Shown: in pieces, positions 45,539 through 55,999 of the stretch
How the letters are laid out: each line of letters begins with the position of its first letter
How positions within the stretch are numbered: the stretch's first letter is position 1
NCBI GenBank assembly: GCA_008802785.1
Contig: VUYT01000002.1
Span: forward strand, 434,001-498,000
Reading direction: 5' to 3'
DNA length: 64,000 nt
Origin: Symmetrospora coprosmae
Taxonomy: Eukaryota > Basidiomycota > Cystobasidiomycetes > Symmetrosporaceae
Notes under the pieces: model-generated
The model's input: only the letters and a program-made list of their open reading frames with translations
What the model was told of the DNA's origin: nothing
The model's database searches: none
Translations under genes and position numbers: made by a program

Positions 45539-46729
45539 TTTGAATTGATGTGTATGTGTTTTAAGAGGGTGACTGATCTGCTGCTAGAGTCTCTTGGTTC
45601 CCAAGTGTGCTGACTCGAGTTACGCTGACGGGTGGAGAGAGGAAAGGGAGAGGGAGGGAGGGAGGGCTGCAGGCCAGGATGCCCCGGGGGTTGATGCAGG
45701 GCACTGGGCAAAAAATCTGGCCGATCGGGGTTCAGAGGGGGGAGGGCAGGGAAAAAGGGGCACGGGTACGGGCACAGGGGCAGAATGTGGTGGCAACTCG
45801 CTCAACGCGCTGCCCTGCCTGGTTGGTGCCTGACTCCGTCGCGCCTTTGCCACCCATCGGTCAACTGGCTTGTCTTGTCTGTGCCTACACAGGTAGCAGC
45901 TGCTGTACGGACCTGTAAGTATCCCATCCATCCATCGCGGACCGCTGCCTTTCTTCGACCTCCGTCTTGACCCGCTGTAGATCCGCATCACCTCTAGATC
46001 GGAGCTCGGAGCACAGCGCTTTGACGTGTCAACGTGCTCCCGAACTGACGCATGTGCATGCCAGGTCTCCGCAATCGCGGCTGATGCGACTCATCACCTT
46101 GAACCGAAAAATGTCCGCCTCTACTGACGCAGCGCATCCAGGCCATCTTCCTGGGAAAGGCCCTCTGAGCTTGACCGTCTCCGCCCTGCCACGAGCTCAT
46201 CCTGCAGTTGCCCCACTTCACCCTGGGAGAACGTCGTTCTCTATCGGCATAAGCTCACCAATGGCTTGAGCGCGGCTGTCTAACACCCGGCAATCCCCGT
46301 TCGATGAAGGCCTGGCCGGTCAACCCGCACATTTCCTTGGCCCGGTCGTCTCGAGCTCAGACACACACACATCCCAAGGCAACGGTATCAAATGGCCAGC
46401 TATTGTTCCACAGGCATCCCTATGTTCTGTCATCAACTGTGGTTCTGAGTTTCACTTGGAGGTTGACAGACGGAGCGGGGGATGAGTACCACAGCGTGCT
46501 CAGAAGAGCCGCGCAAGGTGGAGGGCAGGCAAAGCCTAAAGTTTAAGAGAGGATGTGAAGTGGAGCGGAGAATGACAAGGCAGCTATCTACGTTTGATGT
46601 GGTGACGGAGGAGGCGCTTGGCAGCCCAAAGAGACGGAGCGGGAGAGGGCCAGCGAGCCAGACCCGAGATGACGTTCATGGGGAAGAGCGCAAGCCTCGA
46701 AAAGACTGAAACAGGGCGTCCCCGTGCAT
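45539..46729. other. TEF1 promoter region and KH-gene 3' flank
   Basis: 1.2 kb without a supported gene. A purine-rich plus strand (GGGA/GGAGG runs around 45645-45780) means the TEF1 template carries long pyrimidine tracts in its leader, as is common for strongly expressed fungal genes. Confidence 0.5.
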
Positions 46730-48044
46730 CTACGCCTGGTTCTGCTCCTGCTTCTGGTTCTGGATCCTCTTCTCCTTCTCTCCCTCGAGCTGTCCGTACA
46801 GCATGTACAGGGCCTGCTCGAGCGCCTCGCTAGGGCCCGTGATGGTGAACATGCGCTCCCCGCTCTCGTCGTGCGCATCCTTGGCGATCGAGATCTTCGC
46901 GCCAGACTTCTGACGGATCTCGTTGATCTTGCTACCCCCGCGGCCAATGATGCATCCCACCATGTCGGCGGGGATGGAGATGTTCTGAGTGCGGAGATCC
47001 GGGTTGCTCGGCGTAGGCACGGCGTTCGAGGCGTGCGCGCCGCCAGACACTGTGCGCGGCGCGCCGTTGCTGTTCCCACCGCCCTGCATTTGCCCCTGGC
47101 TGGTGTTGTTGTTGGTGTTGTAGTTGTTGCTGCGCGCATTGCCAAAGTTGCCTGCTCGCGGGACGCCAAAGCCTGCGCGCCCGCCAAAGTTGTTCCCGGC
47201 ACCGCCACCCACGCCGAAGCCGCCCGCGCCAGCATTGCCAGGCATGCCCGGCTGGAAGAGGGTCTGGTTGGTGAGGCGCGCCGTGTCCTGCTCCGAGACG
47301 ATCTTGACGAGCTCCTGGACGGTTGCGTCAACGGCGGCGAGCGTTCCCTCGACAGAGACGATGCGCTCGGTCGAGTTGGGGAGCATCTCCTTGACGGTGA
47401 CAATCTTGCTGCTGTGCTTTGCCTGCAGGGCCTGGATCGTGGCTCCGCCCTTGCCGATCACGCTGCCCATGAGCGGGTTGACGACGAGGAGCTTCAGGAC
47501 GGCGGCGTCTCCCGTGCTGGCGCCCATCTGCTCGCTCTGCGTGTTGGACGGGTTCTCGGCGATGCTCTGAAGGATGGAGGAGTAGGCCTGACGGCGGCGG
47601 CAAAATGTGTAGGAGTGCGCAAGTCAGCCAAAGTCCCCCATCTCTGGCCCCCGTCCTCGTCTTCTGTCGTGTGCGCACCTTGCCGACTCCCTCGAGTGTA
47701 CCGGTGACGGTGAGCACGCGCTCGTGCACGCCAGGAACGACCTTGCTGACACCAGCTTTGACTCCCGTCGCCTCGCGGAGGTCTGCGACGTTCTTGCCGG
47801 CCTTGCCAATGATGACGCCTGCCTCTTTTGAGCTGACGAGGGCGCGGACGGTGAACTGCGCAGCAGCTGCGTTGCCCTCATAGGGTGATGAGATGGACGC
47901 AGCACCGCCACCGGCGGTGATGGCGTTCACATTGCCATCGGACGAGGCAGTAGCTCCGCCCTGCTGTTCGGGCTTGGTGACAGCCTGGGCCTGGTCGGCC
48001 GAGACGTCGGTGGGGGCAGGCACGGGGACGGTGTCGACGGACAT
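46730..48044 (-). CDS. Three-KH-domain RNA-binding protein (PCBP/Pbp2/Rnc1-like)
   Basis: Poly(C)-binding-type KH protein, a family that regulates mRNA stability and translation (fission yeast Rnc1, budding yeast Pbp2 and Hek2). Exons: 47679-48044 and 46730-47587, giving 407 aa. Three KH modules have full GxxG loops: EAGVIIGKAGKNVADLREAT (about 73-92), MGSVIGKGGATIQALQAKH (about 155-173) and MVGCIIGRGGSKINEIRQKS (about 320-339). KH2 and KH3 are joined by a Gly/Asn-rich linker (GNARSNNYNTNNNTSQGQ). KH1 and KH2 lie on different exons. The C-terminus is Gln/Lys-rich (QNQKQEQNQA). It is clearly distinct from the much larger KH protein at 7.3-10.8 kb. Confidence 0.93.
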
Positions 48045-49174
48045 GACGGCAGGTGGATGGATGTCGAGGGAACTGTGTAGGCGTCTGTAAGATGGACTCC
48101 GTGCCTGTTTCTACTCCTGTTCCTGACTTTGGGTGCGGGAGCGAGCTGCAGTCGAGACGCGGCGGGAGGACTGCAGGGAGGGGTGGAGAGGCAGAGGCAG
48201 AGGCAGAGAGGGGGAGGGAGCGGGGTGAGGTGAGGTGAGGTGGTCGAGATGGAGAGAGGAAGAGGGGAGGGAGGAGATGCGCTGGTTGAGTGTTGGGTCG
48301 ATGGTGGTGATGGTGGATGGGGTAGGGTGGGCAGGAGGACGACGCAGGATGAACGGGGGCCCTGTCGCTCTCTCTCTCTCGGGGGGGTTAGGCACGGCAG
48401 GATGGACGCATAGCCGGCGATGGGCGATGGAGCAGAGGGGATACAGCACACCCGTGTGCGAGCTCGTCTCACTGCTACAAGGAGATTTGCAAGCAATAAT
48501 GCAGAGGATCCGGAATGCTGCGCGCTGAATCTGCTGATGATGAGACTGCTGAAATGGACTGAACCCATCGCAGCTCCAGGCCTAGCTATCTAGTCATGGA
48601 TGGCCTGCTGCGAGCGTCAAGGCCGCCAGTGCGAGCTCCAATACAGCTCTATCTCTCGCTCCCAAACGGGCCCTTCAGGGTAGATGTCTGCTTCCTCCCC
48701 TCCCTTCTTGCAGCCATCCAGCTCCGAACGATTTGGTCCACGCCTCTGGCGGGTCTACGTCGACAGACTAGGGAGCACGCTTCCAGCACACACATCCCGT
48801 CACTTTGCTCCCACACATCGCATTCGTGTCTCCCGCGGTGTTGGCACCATCCTGTTGGCGAGGAAAGCATGTCCAAGCAGACGCGCAAACACCGCTCGTT
48901 GATGAGAGCCACATCGTCATCGTCAAGGCTCGATATGACCCCAGTGCGGTCTCCACCCAAGGCTGCGCTTGCGGGGCCCATCTCTCATGCGGAACGGATG
49001 AGAAATGCTGTCGCGCTCGTTTCTTCATTTGCTAAGACTGTCATGCCAAAGCGGCCCAAGGTCTACACGAACTGGAGCGAGCCTCTGCACCCAAAATACT
49101 GACGGGCTGCACGCGACGAAGCAGATGCTAGACGACCTCCCAATGTATTTATCGAATCCGGGCAGGACCTTGGC
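48045..49174. other. Intergenic region, one doubtful small frame
   Basis: KH-gene promoter (with GGTGA/GGAGG-type simple sequence near 48190-48270) and UPRT 3' flank. A plus-strand frame at 48596-49102 (168 codons) ends HAERMRNAVALVSSFAK and PKVYTNWSEPLHPKY. Its last 70 residues look somewhat protein-like, but no family or splice evidence supports it. Confidence 0.35.
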
Positions 49175-50536
49175 TCAAACAGTGCTAAAGATGCGGTCGC
49201 CGCTGTGAGGAGCACGCACAACCTGGATCAGCTTGCGGCCGTGCCCTGACTCTCGCAAGTGAACGGCAACGCACCTGTCGCCGATGCCTGGCACAATGTA
49301 CCCGTCCTTGCTCAGCTCCTGGTCCACAGCGGCGACAAAGATCTCGAGCCCGGGGAGCTCGCGCATGATCTGCTGCAGACCAGGCATGGACGCGATGACG
49401 CAGAGGAGCTTGATGTTGCGGATTGGCACGCCGGCGTCTATGAAGATGGAGCGCAGAGAACGGTGGGGAAAGGAAAGGAGAGGCATGGCATGGCATGGCA
49501 TGGCATGGCATGGCATGGCATGGCATGGCATGGCATGACACGATGAGCATTGCCCGCGATTTCGTCAGCCACCGACTCTCGGAGCGAGAGCTTAGAATGA
49601 TGCACGCCAGCAGATGGCTTACCCTGCAGCATCCCAACAGCGGCGAGCGATGTCCCTCCCGTCGCGACGACCGGGTCGAGGAGGTACACAATATCGCAGT
49701 GTTTTTCAAACTCGAGTGGGAGCTTGCTGTAGTACTCTGTTGGGGTGAAGGACGTCTTGTCGCGGTAGAGGCCGAGGTGGAACACGCCTGCGCTCGGGAA
49801 GAGCTGGAGCATGGCTGCGATAGCGGGACGGTACAAGCAGGTGAGGCCAGCCCAGCCCAATCCAGGCACAAAGCACCAGGGGCATCAGCACGTGCGTGTC
49901 GGCAGAGCGGGCGATAGCGGAGACGGAACAAGCGCATCCGCGACGGAGAGCCGTGTTTGGGCGCTGTCGCATCGTCTGCAGGCACTCGCAAGGCACTCAC
50001 GCTCTGTCATTGCAATGCCTGCTCGCAAAATGGGCGCAAGGCCAATCCTGCTGGCGAGCTTCCAGCCGGTGTATGGGGCTATCGGCGAATGCAGGCCCTC
50101 GACGGGCTGCAGGTCCAGTGCCCTGTAGCGCCCATTTCGCGAGCCGTCGAGCCATACGTGTGAAGAGATCCGGCCCATCGCAGTGCAATGCGGGTATGTC
50201 GAGGTTCATGAGCCCAAGGAGAGGGCGATAGCGATAGGCGTGATAAGCGTGCCGGCAGGGCGTTGACGAGACGAGCAGACGACCGAATGAGCCGAGAACG
50301 TCAGTGCACCATCATGAGAGCATCTGGTGCGTATCATGCGACGGCTGCTGCACCCACCTCGACGCCTCCATGCCCAAGCTGGTCGTGATTTCAGCGATGA
50401 GCTGGCGGACACGGGCGGCGCTCGTGTCCTTTGACCGGAGCTCCGACACCCTCGTTGCGACAATGGGGTGCGAGAGGATGTTGAGCATATCAAGATCCTC
50501 AAGGGCAGAGGGAGGCTGAGGCGAAGCTGACTCCAT
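49175..50536 (-). CDS. FUR1: Uracil phosphoribosyltransferase
   Basis: Pyrimidine salvage: uracil plus PRPP gives UMP, in the cytosol, complementing URA3. Exons: 50358-50536, 50001-50122, 49623-49814, 49275-49437, 49175-49202, giving 227 aa. The ATG at 50536 is chosen because the family core starts soon after (LSHPIVATRVSELRSKDTSA); in-frame ATGs at 50542 and 50626 are possible. Conserved blocks: IGLAPILRAGIAMTE, GVFHLGLYRDK, the PRPP loop DPVVATGGTSLAA and the spliced end YIVPGIGDSGDRIFSTV. The last exon encodes only nine residues and its removal would lose the uracil-binding end. Intron 3 contains an 11-copy GGCAT microsatellite. Confidence 0.94.
49482..49536 (+). repeat. GGCAT pentanucleotide microsatellite, 11 copies
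   Basis: Eleven perfect GGCAT units inside UPRT intron 3, in the polypyrimidine side of that intron on the transcribed strand. Confidence 0.97.
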
Positions 50537-50715
50537 CTTCATTCTTGCTGGTGCTCGGCAAAGTCCGGATGTACGGTAAGGGTGCGGAGCAGAAAGGCAC
50601 GCGGCGGAGAGGAAGGGCTTTGACATAAGATGACTACACTTGCGAAGAGATAGAGCATATCATGGAGGGTATAGAAACGAAGAGGTAAACACGCTCCGCT
50701 AGTAGAGGCGAGACT

Positions 50716-51572
50716 CTACGATGATGGTGCTTGCTGCTGGCCGGCGCCACCACTCTCGGGCGGTGGAGGCTGCTCGCCAGCCTGTTTCGTCGTCAGTCTG
50801 CAGAGGCAAGAGTAACGAGCAACAATCAGCGTGGCGCCCAGGGGAGCCAAGGTAGCGCTAACGGGTCTACCCACTCTGGGAATTCTGCCTCCAACCGCTC
50901 CCTCGCGCGGACAATCTTGCTCTGGACGTAGTGCGACGTCTTTTCGTTGGCCTTCATCATGCGCTGGTAGTTCTCCAGGAGCTGCTTCACGAGCTCGCTC
51001 GGCGGCTTGTCGGCCTCCTTGCCGAGGTTCAGGATGTTACGCGCCTCGTCTATCGTCATGCGGTACTTGCGCGAGACGCTGTCGTTGGCAGAGATGCCGC
51101 CGCCGGCTGCTCCTCCAGCGCCCATCGCGGAGCCGCCTGCGCGCATGTCTGGGTGAGGCAGAGAAGGGGGGAATGAGTTGGAGCATGCATCAGCTTGGGA
51201 GAGCTCGACGGTTCCTGGGTGCAGCTCCGAACAGGTCAACGTACTACGGCCGGCCTCTGAAGAAGACGTCGATAGTCGACGGGAGAAACAGGTCAGCCAA
51301 CAGCGCGCAAACGGCGAGGAGGAGCTGCCGCGGAAGGACCTACGTCTCCATGCTTCGGCTGTTGCGCGTCCAATGCTGTCGAAGCGAACAGATAAGCTCC
51401 TCCATCAGCTCTTCGTCGAGGCTTCCGCCCAAATTCCGAGAACAGCTCCCTCACATGACGCCTCCGGTCAGCAAGACCTGGCCTAGTATGCGTGGGATGG
51501 ACTGCGAGCAAGCGGGGAGAGCATTAAGCCGCTGTGCTCACTCCATCTGCCTGCACGTCCGCTCCATACCAT
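50716..51572 (-). CDS. PAM16: Import motor subunit Pam16/Tim16
   Basis: J-like inner-membrane protein of the PAM motor; it pairs with Pam18 and restrains its stimulation of mitochondrial Hsp70 (encoded at 0.5-3 kb). Exons: 51570-51572 (ATG alone), 51455-51501, 51344-51375, 50875-51148, 50716-50797, giving 145 aa (yeast 149). The N-terminus SIPRILGQVLLTGGVIIGRA is the family's membrane-associated helix. The J-like domain KYRMTIDEARNILNLGKEAD, LLENYQRMMKANEKTSHYV and QSKIVRARERLEAEF lacks the HPD motif, as expected. The tail is Pro/Gln-rich (EQPPPPESGG). The last intron donor GA|GTGGGT was chosen because it gives this tail; the alternative runs on to a TGA at 50826. Confidence 0.85.
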
Positions 51573-51930
51573 TGCGGTAACACTCAGGAACGATAGGGTC
51601 CACTGGGCAGGAGAGAAAGAAAGCGTGATCTGGCCATCCGCCGGCGACTGGTTCTCGCCACCATGGATGTGAAGGACCGGATACGGTTGAAGGGACAACG
51701 AGCGTTGTAAGTAGGAGACAAGGCTCCATTGGAGACGGACATATCGCTGGAGACTCCCAATCATCGCGCATCTTGGTGCTGATGGGCAGCAGAAAGCAGA
51801 TCGCAGTCCAGCAGGACGGGGTGTGTTCATGCCACGCAATACATTAACCGTCGCCCTCCTGCTGATGATGTACAATGTGCGCATATTCCTTCCCGGTGCC
51901 TTTCGGAAGCGATCGCAGCCGTGCACTCTC
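51573..51930. other. Intergenic PAM16 promoter / DBP5 3' flank
   Basis: 358 bp between two minus-strand genes. Nothing else seen. Confidence 0.5.
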
Positions 51931-54622
51931 TCACTTTTTCAGGGCAGCCTTGAGCGTCTGTGAACAGCCGGGCGGGTGGAGCACGCAAGTCGGTCAGTCG
52001 AGTCGTTTACGACGGCTCTCTTGGACCCTCTAAGACAACCCACCTTCTCCATCGCCTCAAAATCGTCAGTCTTGATGCCAGTAATGGGCGACTGGAGCGT
52101 TTCTTCAATGTACTTCATCGTCTCGAAGCTGCGCTTGTCGTAGATCATGTTGATGGCTGCGAGCAGGTCGCGTAGCGTCAGTGGGCCCGCTGGAATGAGA
52201 CACCGCCGTCAGGTCAGCTCACAGATGCCCTGTCGGCCAAATCGACCAGTCCTGCCGACTGCAGGCAGCGAGTGCAAGCGACAAAGTCAGCCATGCGAGC
52301 TGGGGTCCCGCCATGTGCGATCTGAGTCAGAGGGCACCCACTTCTGTGCAAGTACGTTTCGACATCTGGCTTCTTCTCTGTCGGATCCCACGGCATGTCG
52401 TAGTTGACGACCATGTTGACCGACATAACGTCGATGCCGCGGGCAATGACGTTTGTAGCAATGAGGACCTGAGTTCCGGTATTAACGAAGCGACGTCAGC
52501 GGACTGAATACCTATATACCTGGTCCGCTCCAGCATAGAAGCCACGGGAAATGCTGTCCACCTTGAATTCGCCCTTGCGATAGCGCGTCATGACATCGTC
52601 TCGCTCCTCGCTCGTCATCTGGCCGTGCAGCGAGACGACCTTGTGCCCTTCGGCCGTCATCCTGCGAGACACCTCATCCGCAGTGTCTCTCCGCGAGACA
52701 AAGATGATGGACTGTCCGACTGTTCGCGGGACGAATGAGACTCGTCAGCTCCGATAATGCGAGAAGGGTTGGTGCATATTCAGGGTGTACACACTCGTAA
52801 GCAGCGAGTAGAGCTCGACTAGCACATCGTATCGAGCGTGGTCCCCGTCGCAGTCCAGGAAGAACTGCTTGATAGCCGCGAGCGACAGCTCCTCCTGCTT
52901 GAGCCGGATCTCGTTTGCCTGCGGCGCGAACTTCTCGGCGAACCGCCGAACATGGTCAGGGAATGTCGCAGAGAAGAGGACGACCTGATATGTCTTGTTG
53001 CCGAAATTTGTGCAGAAGCTGCAACGATGGATAGGGAATAGGTATCGTTCTCCGTCAGCAAGGCCCCCAACGATTGCCGCCTGTTGCCAATGCCCCCTGA
53101 GGGCAGGCCTACTTTTTGACCATCAAGCTTTGGTCACCCAGCGCCGACTGTGCCAGCATATTGTCCGCTTCGTCGAGTACGAGAACCTTGAGGTGACGCA
53201 GATCGAGCGTCCCTTTCCGCCGGATCATCTACACCCACAGAGCGCGAGCAGGATACGAACATCGGTCAGGCCTGCCTTCCTTGTGCGACTGATGTGCTGC
53301 ACTAAGTGGGCAGATGCACTAACGTCAAGGAACGTCCCGACTGTACCAACGAGCAGCTGCGCCTCGACCTTCTCCCCACGGAACTGCGCTCCCTTGGATG
53401 CAAAAAACCGCGTGACGGGCGTGAACTGCCCCATTTTCTCGACGACGAGCATGATCTGTGCAGCTAGCTCGCGCGTGGGCGCGATACAGATCGCCTGCGG
53501 GCTCTTGATCGAGTAGTCGATCCGCGACAGCATCGTCAGGACAAACGCGGCCGTCTTGCCTGTCCCGGATTGCGATTGCCCAATCATGTTGCGCGGACTG
53601 GCGGATGGAGGAATTAGGGAGAATGAGAGGAGGCACGGCAGCTTGTGAAAGCAGTGTTTGACGTACGGATTTGCCAGCAATAGGGGAAGAGCACGCTCTT
53701 GAATTTTGGATGGCTTGTTAAAGCCGAGGGCATACACGCCCTTCAACAGATCCGGGTGCCTGCATGTGTAGCATAGCGAGCATGCATATGTCAGCATTGC
53801 TGCGCTGCTGAAGGACGTGAACGACCCGCAGCGAGTGGCGCGTACAGGTTCAGGTCTTCGAAGGTGTGCGCCGAGAAGAGTGGAGATGCTTCGTCTTGCT
53901 GCCTGTCCGCCAATGTGACCTATAGTGCGGAAGCTCACCGCCTCAGTCAATCAAACTCGCGTACCGCACATGGCGATGTGTTCCAACGTCTTCCAGGCCT
54001 ACCTGGACTTCCTGCTCGAAGAGACGTAGCTGCTGCTGGACTGCAACATGCACAGGGCGCGATGCAAACCACAGGCACAGATGGGACAGGGATGGTAGAG
54101 CACTTGTGAGTAGTCAGCCCGCTACAAGCACCTTGCCTTGTCTTGCCCTGATCCTCTTCAGGCCTGGTCCGTGGCAAACGCACCTTCCTCATGGCTTTGC
54201 TGCGCAATCTCCGCCTCTGCCGCTTCGACAGCAGCAGCATCGCCGTCCTGCTGTGCCGACTCGCTCGTCTGCGGTGCTGCATCACTGCCATTGCTCTTGC
54301 CGTTGCCGTCTCCGTTGCCTGCGGCTGCCGCCGACGCGCTTTCCGAGGTCGTCGTCGTCGTCGTCGCGGCAGGTGCGGCGGAAGCCGGCGTCCCAGTCGA
54401 GCTCGGCAGGCGGGCAGCGGGTGCCGCAGAGGGCGTCCACGAGTCGCTGACTGAGCCCTTGGCTGCTGGGCCGGCGGCACTGCTGCTGCTGCTGCTGCTG
54501 GCATCGGTCAGCCCGAACCCGCCCAGCCGGCTGGCAAGGTCATTTGGCCCAGCGCTGGTCGACGGCGCAGCCGCTTTGGATGCGTCATCTGACGAGATCC
54601 AGCCTGTTGTGGTGCCGCTCAT
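51931..54622 (-). CDS. DBP5: DEAD-box helicase Dbp5 (mRNA export)
   Basis: ATPase that remodels mRNPs on the cytoplasmic side of nuclear pores with Gle1-IP6; it also acts in translation termination. Twelve exons give 586 aa: 54184-54622, 54003-54040, 53846-53919, 53667-53759, 53324-53597, 53113-53228, 52795-53018, 52520-52719, 52342-52468, 52223-52258, 52044-52156, 51931-51957. A Ser/Ala/Thr-rich N-terminal extension of about 150 residues precedes the core. Motifs in order: [14 protein letters not shown] (Q), SQSGTGKT (I), PTRELAAQ (Ia), DEAD (II), FSATFP (III), [13 protein letters not shown] (IV), [10 protein letters not shown] (V) and [13 protein letters not shown] (VI). The end is TLKAALKK. 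The family-typical [15 protein letters not shown] and LLTIGQSIIF are restored by splicing. Confidence 0.95.
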
Positions 54623-54750
54623 GCTGTGCCTATGCTTTCCTAGTGCGGGTCGGTCCGGGAAGAAGAAGAAGAGACGCCACGAGCCTCCGAGGTCGGCCAG
54701 GCACAGACAGAGGAAGGATGCACTGCTCTACTTGATTTACACCATCCTGA

Positions 54751-55832
54751 TCACCACGCATACGCATTCCCGCATCCCTTGAGCTTGGGCAGGTTGATGA
54801 TCTTGCGGTCCGTCCGCAAAGCGTACCCCGCTCCTCCAGTCTGCAACCTGCGCTTGACAATGGCGTCAAACTCCTTTTGCTTCTGCTCGGCTCTCGACAG
54901 CCCCGGTGCGAGAATGACGTGCATGCGCGCCCTGCAGAGTAAGTGAATGAATGCGAGCGTGAGCGTGAGCGTGAGCGGGCGAACTCCTCGAGCGTCTCGT
55001 CTCGTCTGATTTCGCGGCCACCCACTCTGGCTTCATGCGGATCCCGTGCCGGCCTCTGCCCTTGATGTCGAGCCGCCTGAGATACACGCCCTTGCTGACC
55101 CACGCCTCCCTGACGACGAGCTCCTCGCGCTTGAGTCCTTTCATGGTAGCGTGGTCCCGCGCGAGGGCGAGCATGCTCTTTATCTTTGTCGACGCAATCC
55201 GCTTGTCGGACATCTGCATCTGCAGGATTGCCGCGTCGATGGGCTTGCCCGCGATGAGGCGCGCGACGTCATTCAGCTTGCGTGGGGAGTGCTTGATATT
55301 GCCTGTTGACGTCTTGTGCTGTGTAGCATGGCATAACAGGGGGCGCATGTGAGTCCCTGAACGATTCTCTCTGGCAGCTCCCGTGTCCACCACTTCCACC
55401 CACCTCTGTCCACACTCGGGTGCTTCTTTGTGCGCCGACCTGATTCGACGAGGAGGAAGGGACAGCTCCTTCTGTACCAATGAGTTCTCGCTCCTGCTCA
55501 TGCTCCTGCTCCTCTACCACGGCCATGCGCTTGAAGATGCTGCCTTCCCCATTCTCGACCAGACTCCGCCGTTCGAGCTCCCTCTCCTGCCTGGGAAGCG
55601 CCGGCCGGACGTTGACGGCTGCCTTTTGCGCTCTGGCCTGGATGAGCTGCCACATGGACGGCTTCTTCTTCTTCTTCTTTTCTGCGTCTACTACTGTTGC
55701 CGGGACGGAGCTGGACCCGTCCGACTTGGCCATGGCTGAAGCGTAGCGACGTCCAGCTGCTCCAGCGAAGGCCGCCGGCTGGCAGATGCAGCGGCGCATG
55801 ACTGCCGATGCGGACGAGGACGCAAGTGACAT
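54751..55832 (-). CDS. Mitochondrial ribosomal protein uL22m
   Basis: Large-subunit mitoribosomal protein at the exit tunnel (yeast Mrpl22). Exons: 55404-55832, 55026-55318, 54751-54931, giving 300 aa. The Ser/Ala/Arg N-terminus (MRRCICQPAAFAGAAGRRYA) looks like a presequence; the start at 55832 is preferred, with 55799 as an alternative. A poly-Lys linker (DAEKKKKKKPS) is followed by the uL22 fold: HKTSTGNIKHSPRKLNDVAR, LARDHATMKGLKREELVVRE, YLRRLDIKGRGRHGIRMKPE and, after the last intron, ARMHVILAPGLSRAEQK. Intron 2 contains a CGCTCA-type simple repeat. It is divergent from the CLC gene, with 167 bp between start codons. Confidence 0.88.
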
Positions 55833-55999
55833 TGCGAGCGAGCGAGCGAGGGGATGTGCACTGCCTTGCTGTCGAACTTGGCTATTGCAGTGCTGTAGTC
55901 TGATGGGTTGGAGAGAAAGAGTGCGAGCGACGAGCGACTCTACATCGCCTGGAGGACAACCGACATCTGACAATATTGCAATACGCAATACAACATCAG
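55833..55999. promoter_or_regulatory. Shared divergent promoter, uL22m / CLC channel
   Basis: Only 167 bp separate the two start codons, so both promoters and leaders must overlap or lie close together. No TATA box is evident. Confidence 0.5.

Noticed and set aside
48596-49102. Possible small gene on the plus strand
   Set aside because: The frame is open for 168 codons, but GC-rich DNA yields such frames by chance. No family, no introns in a gene-dense intron-rich genome, and it sits between two minus-strand genes.
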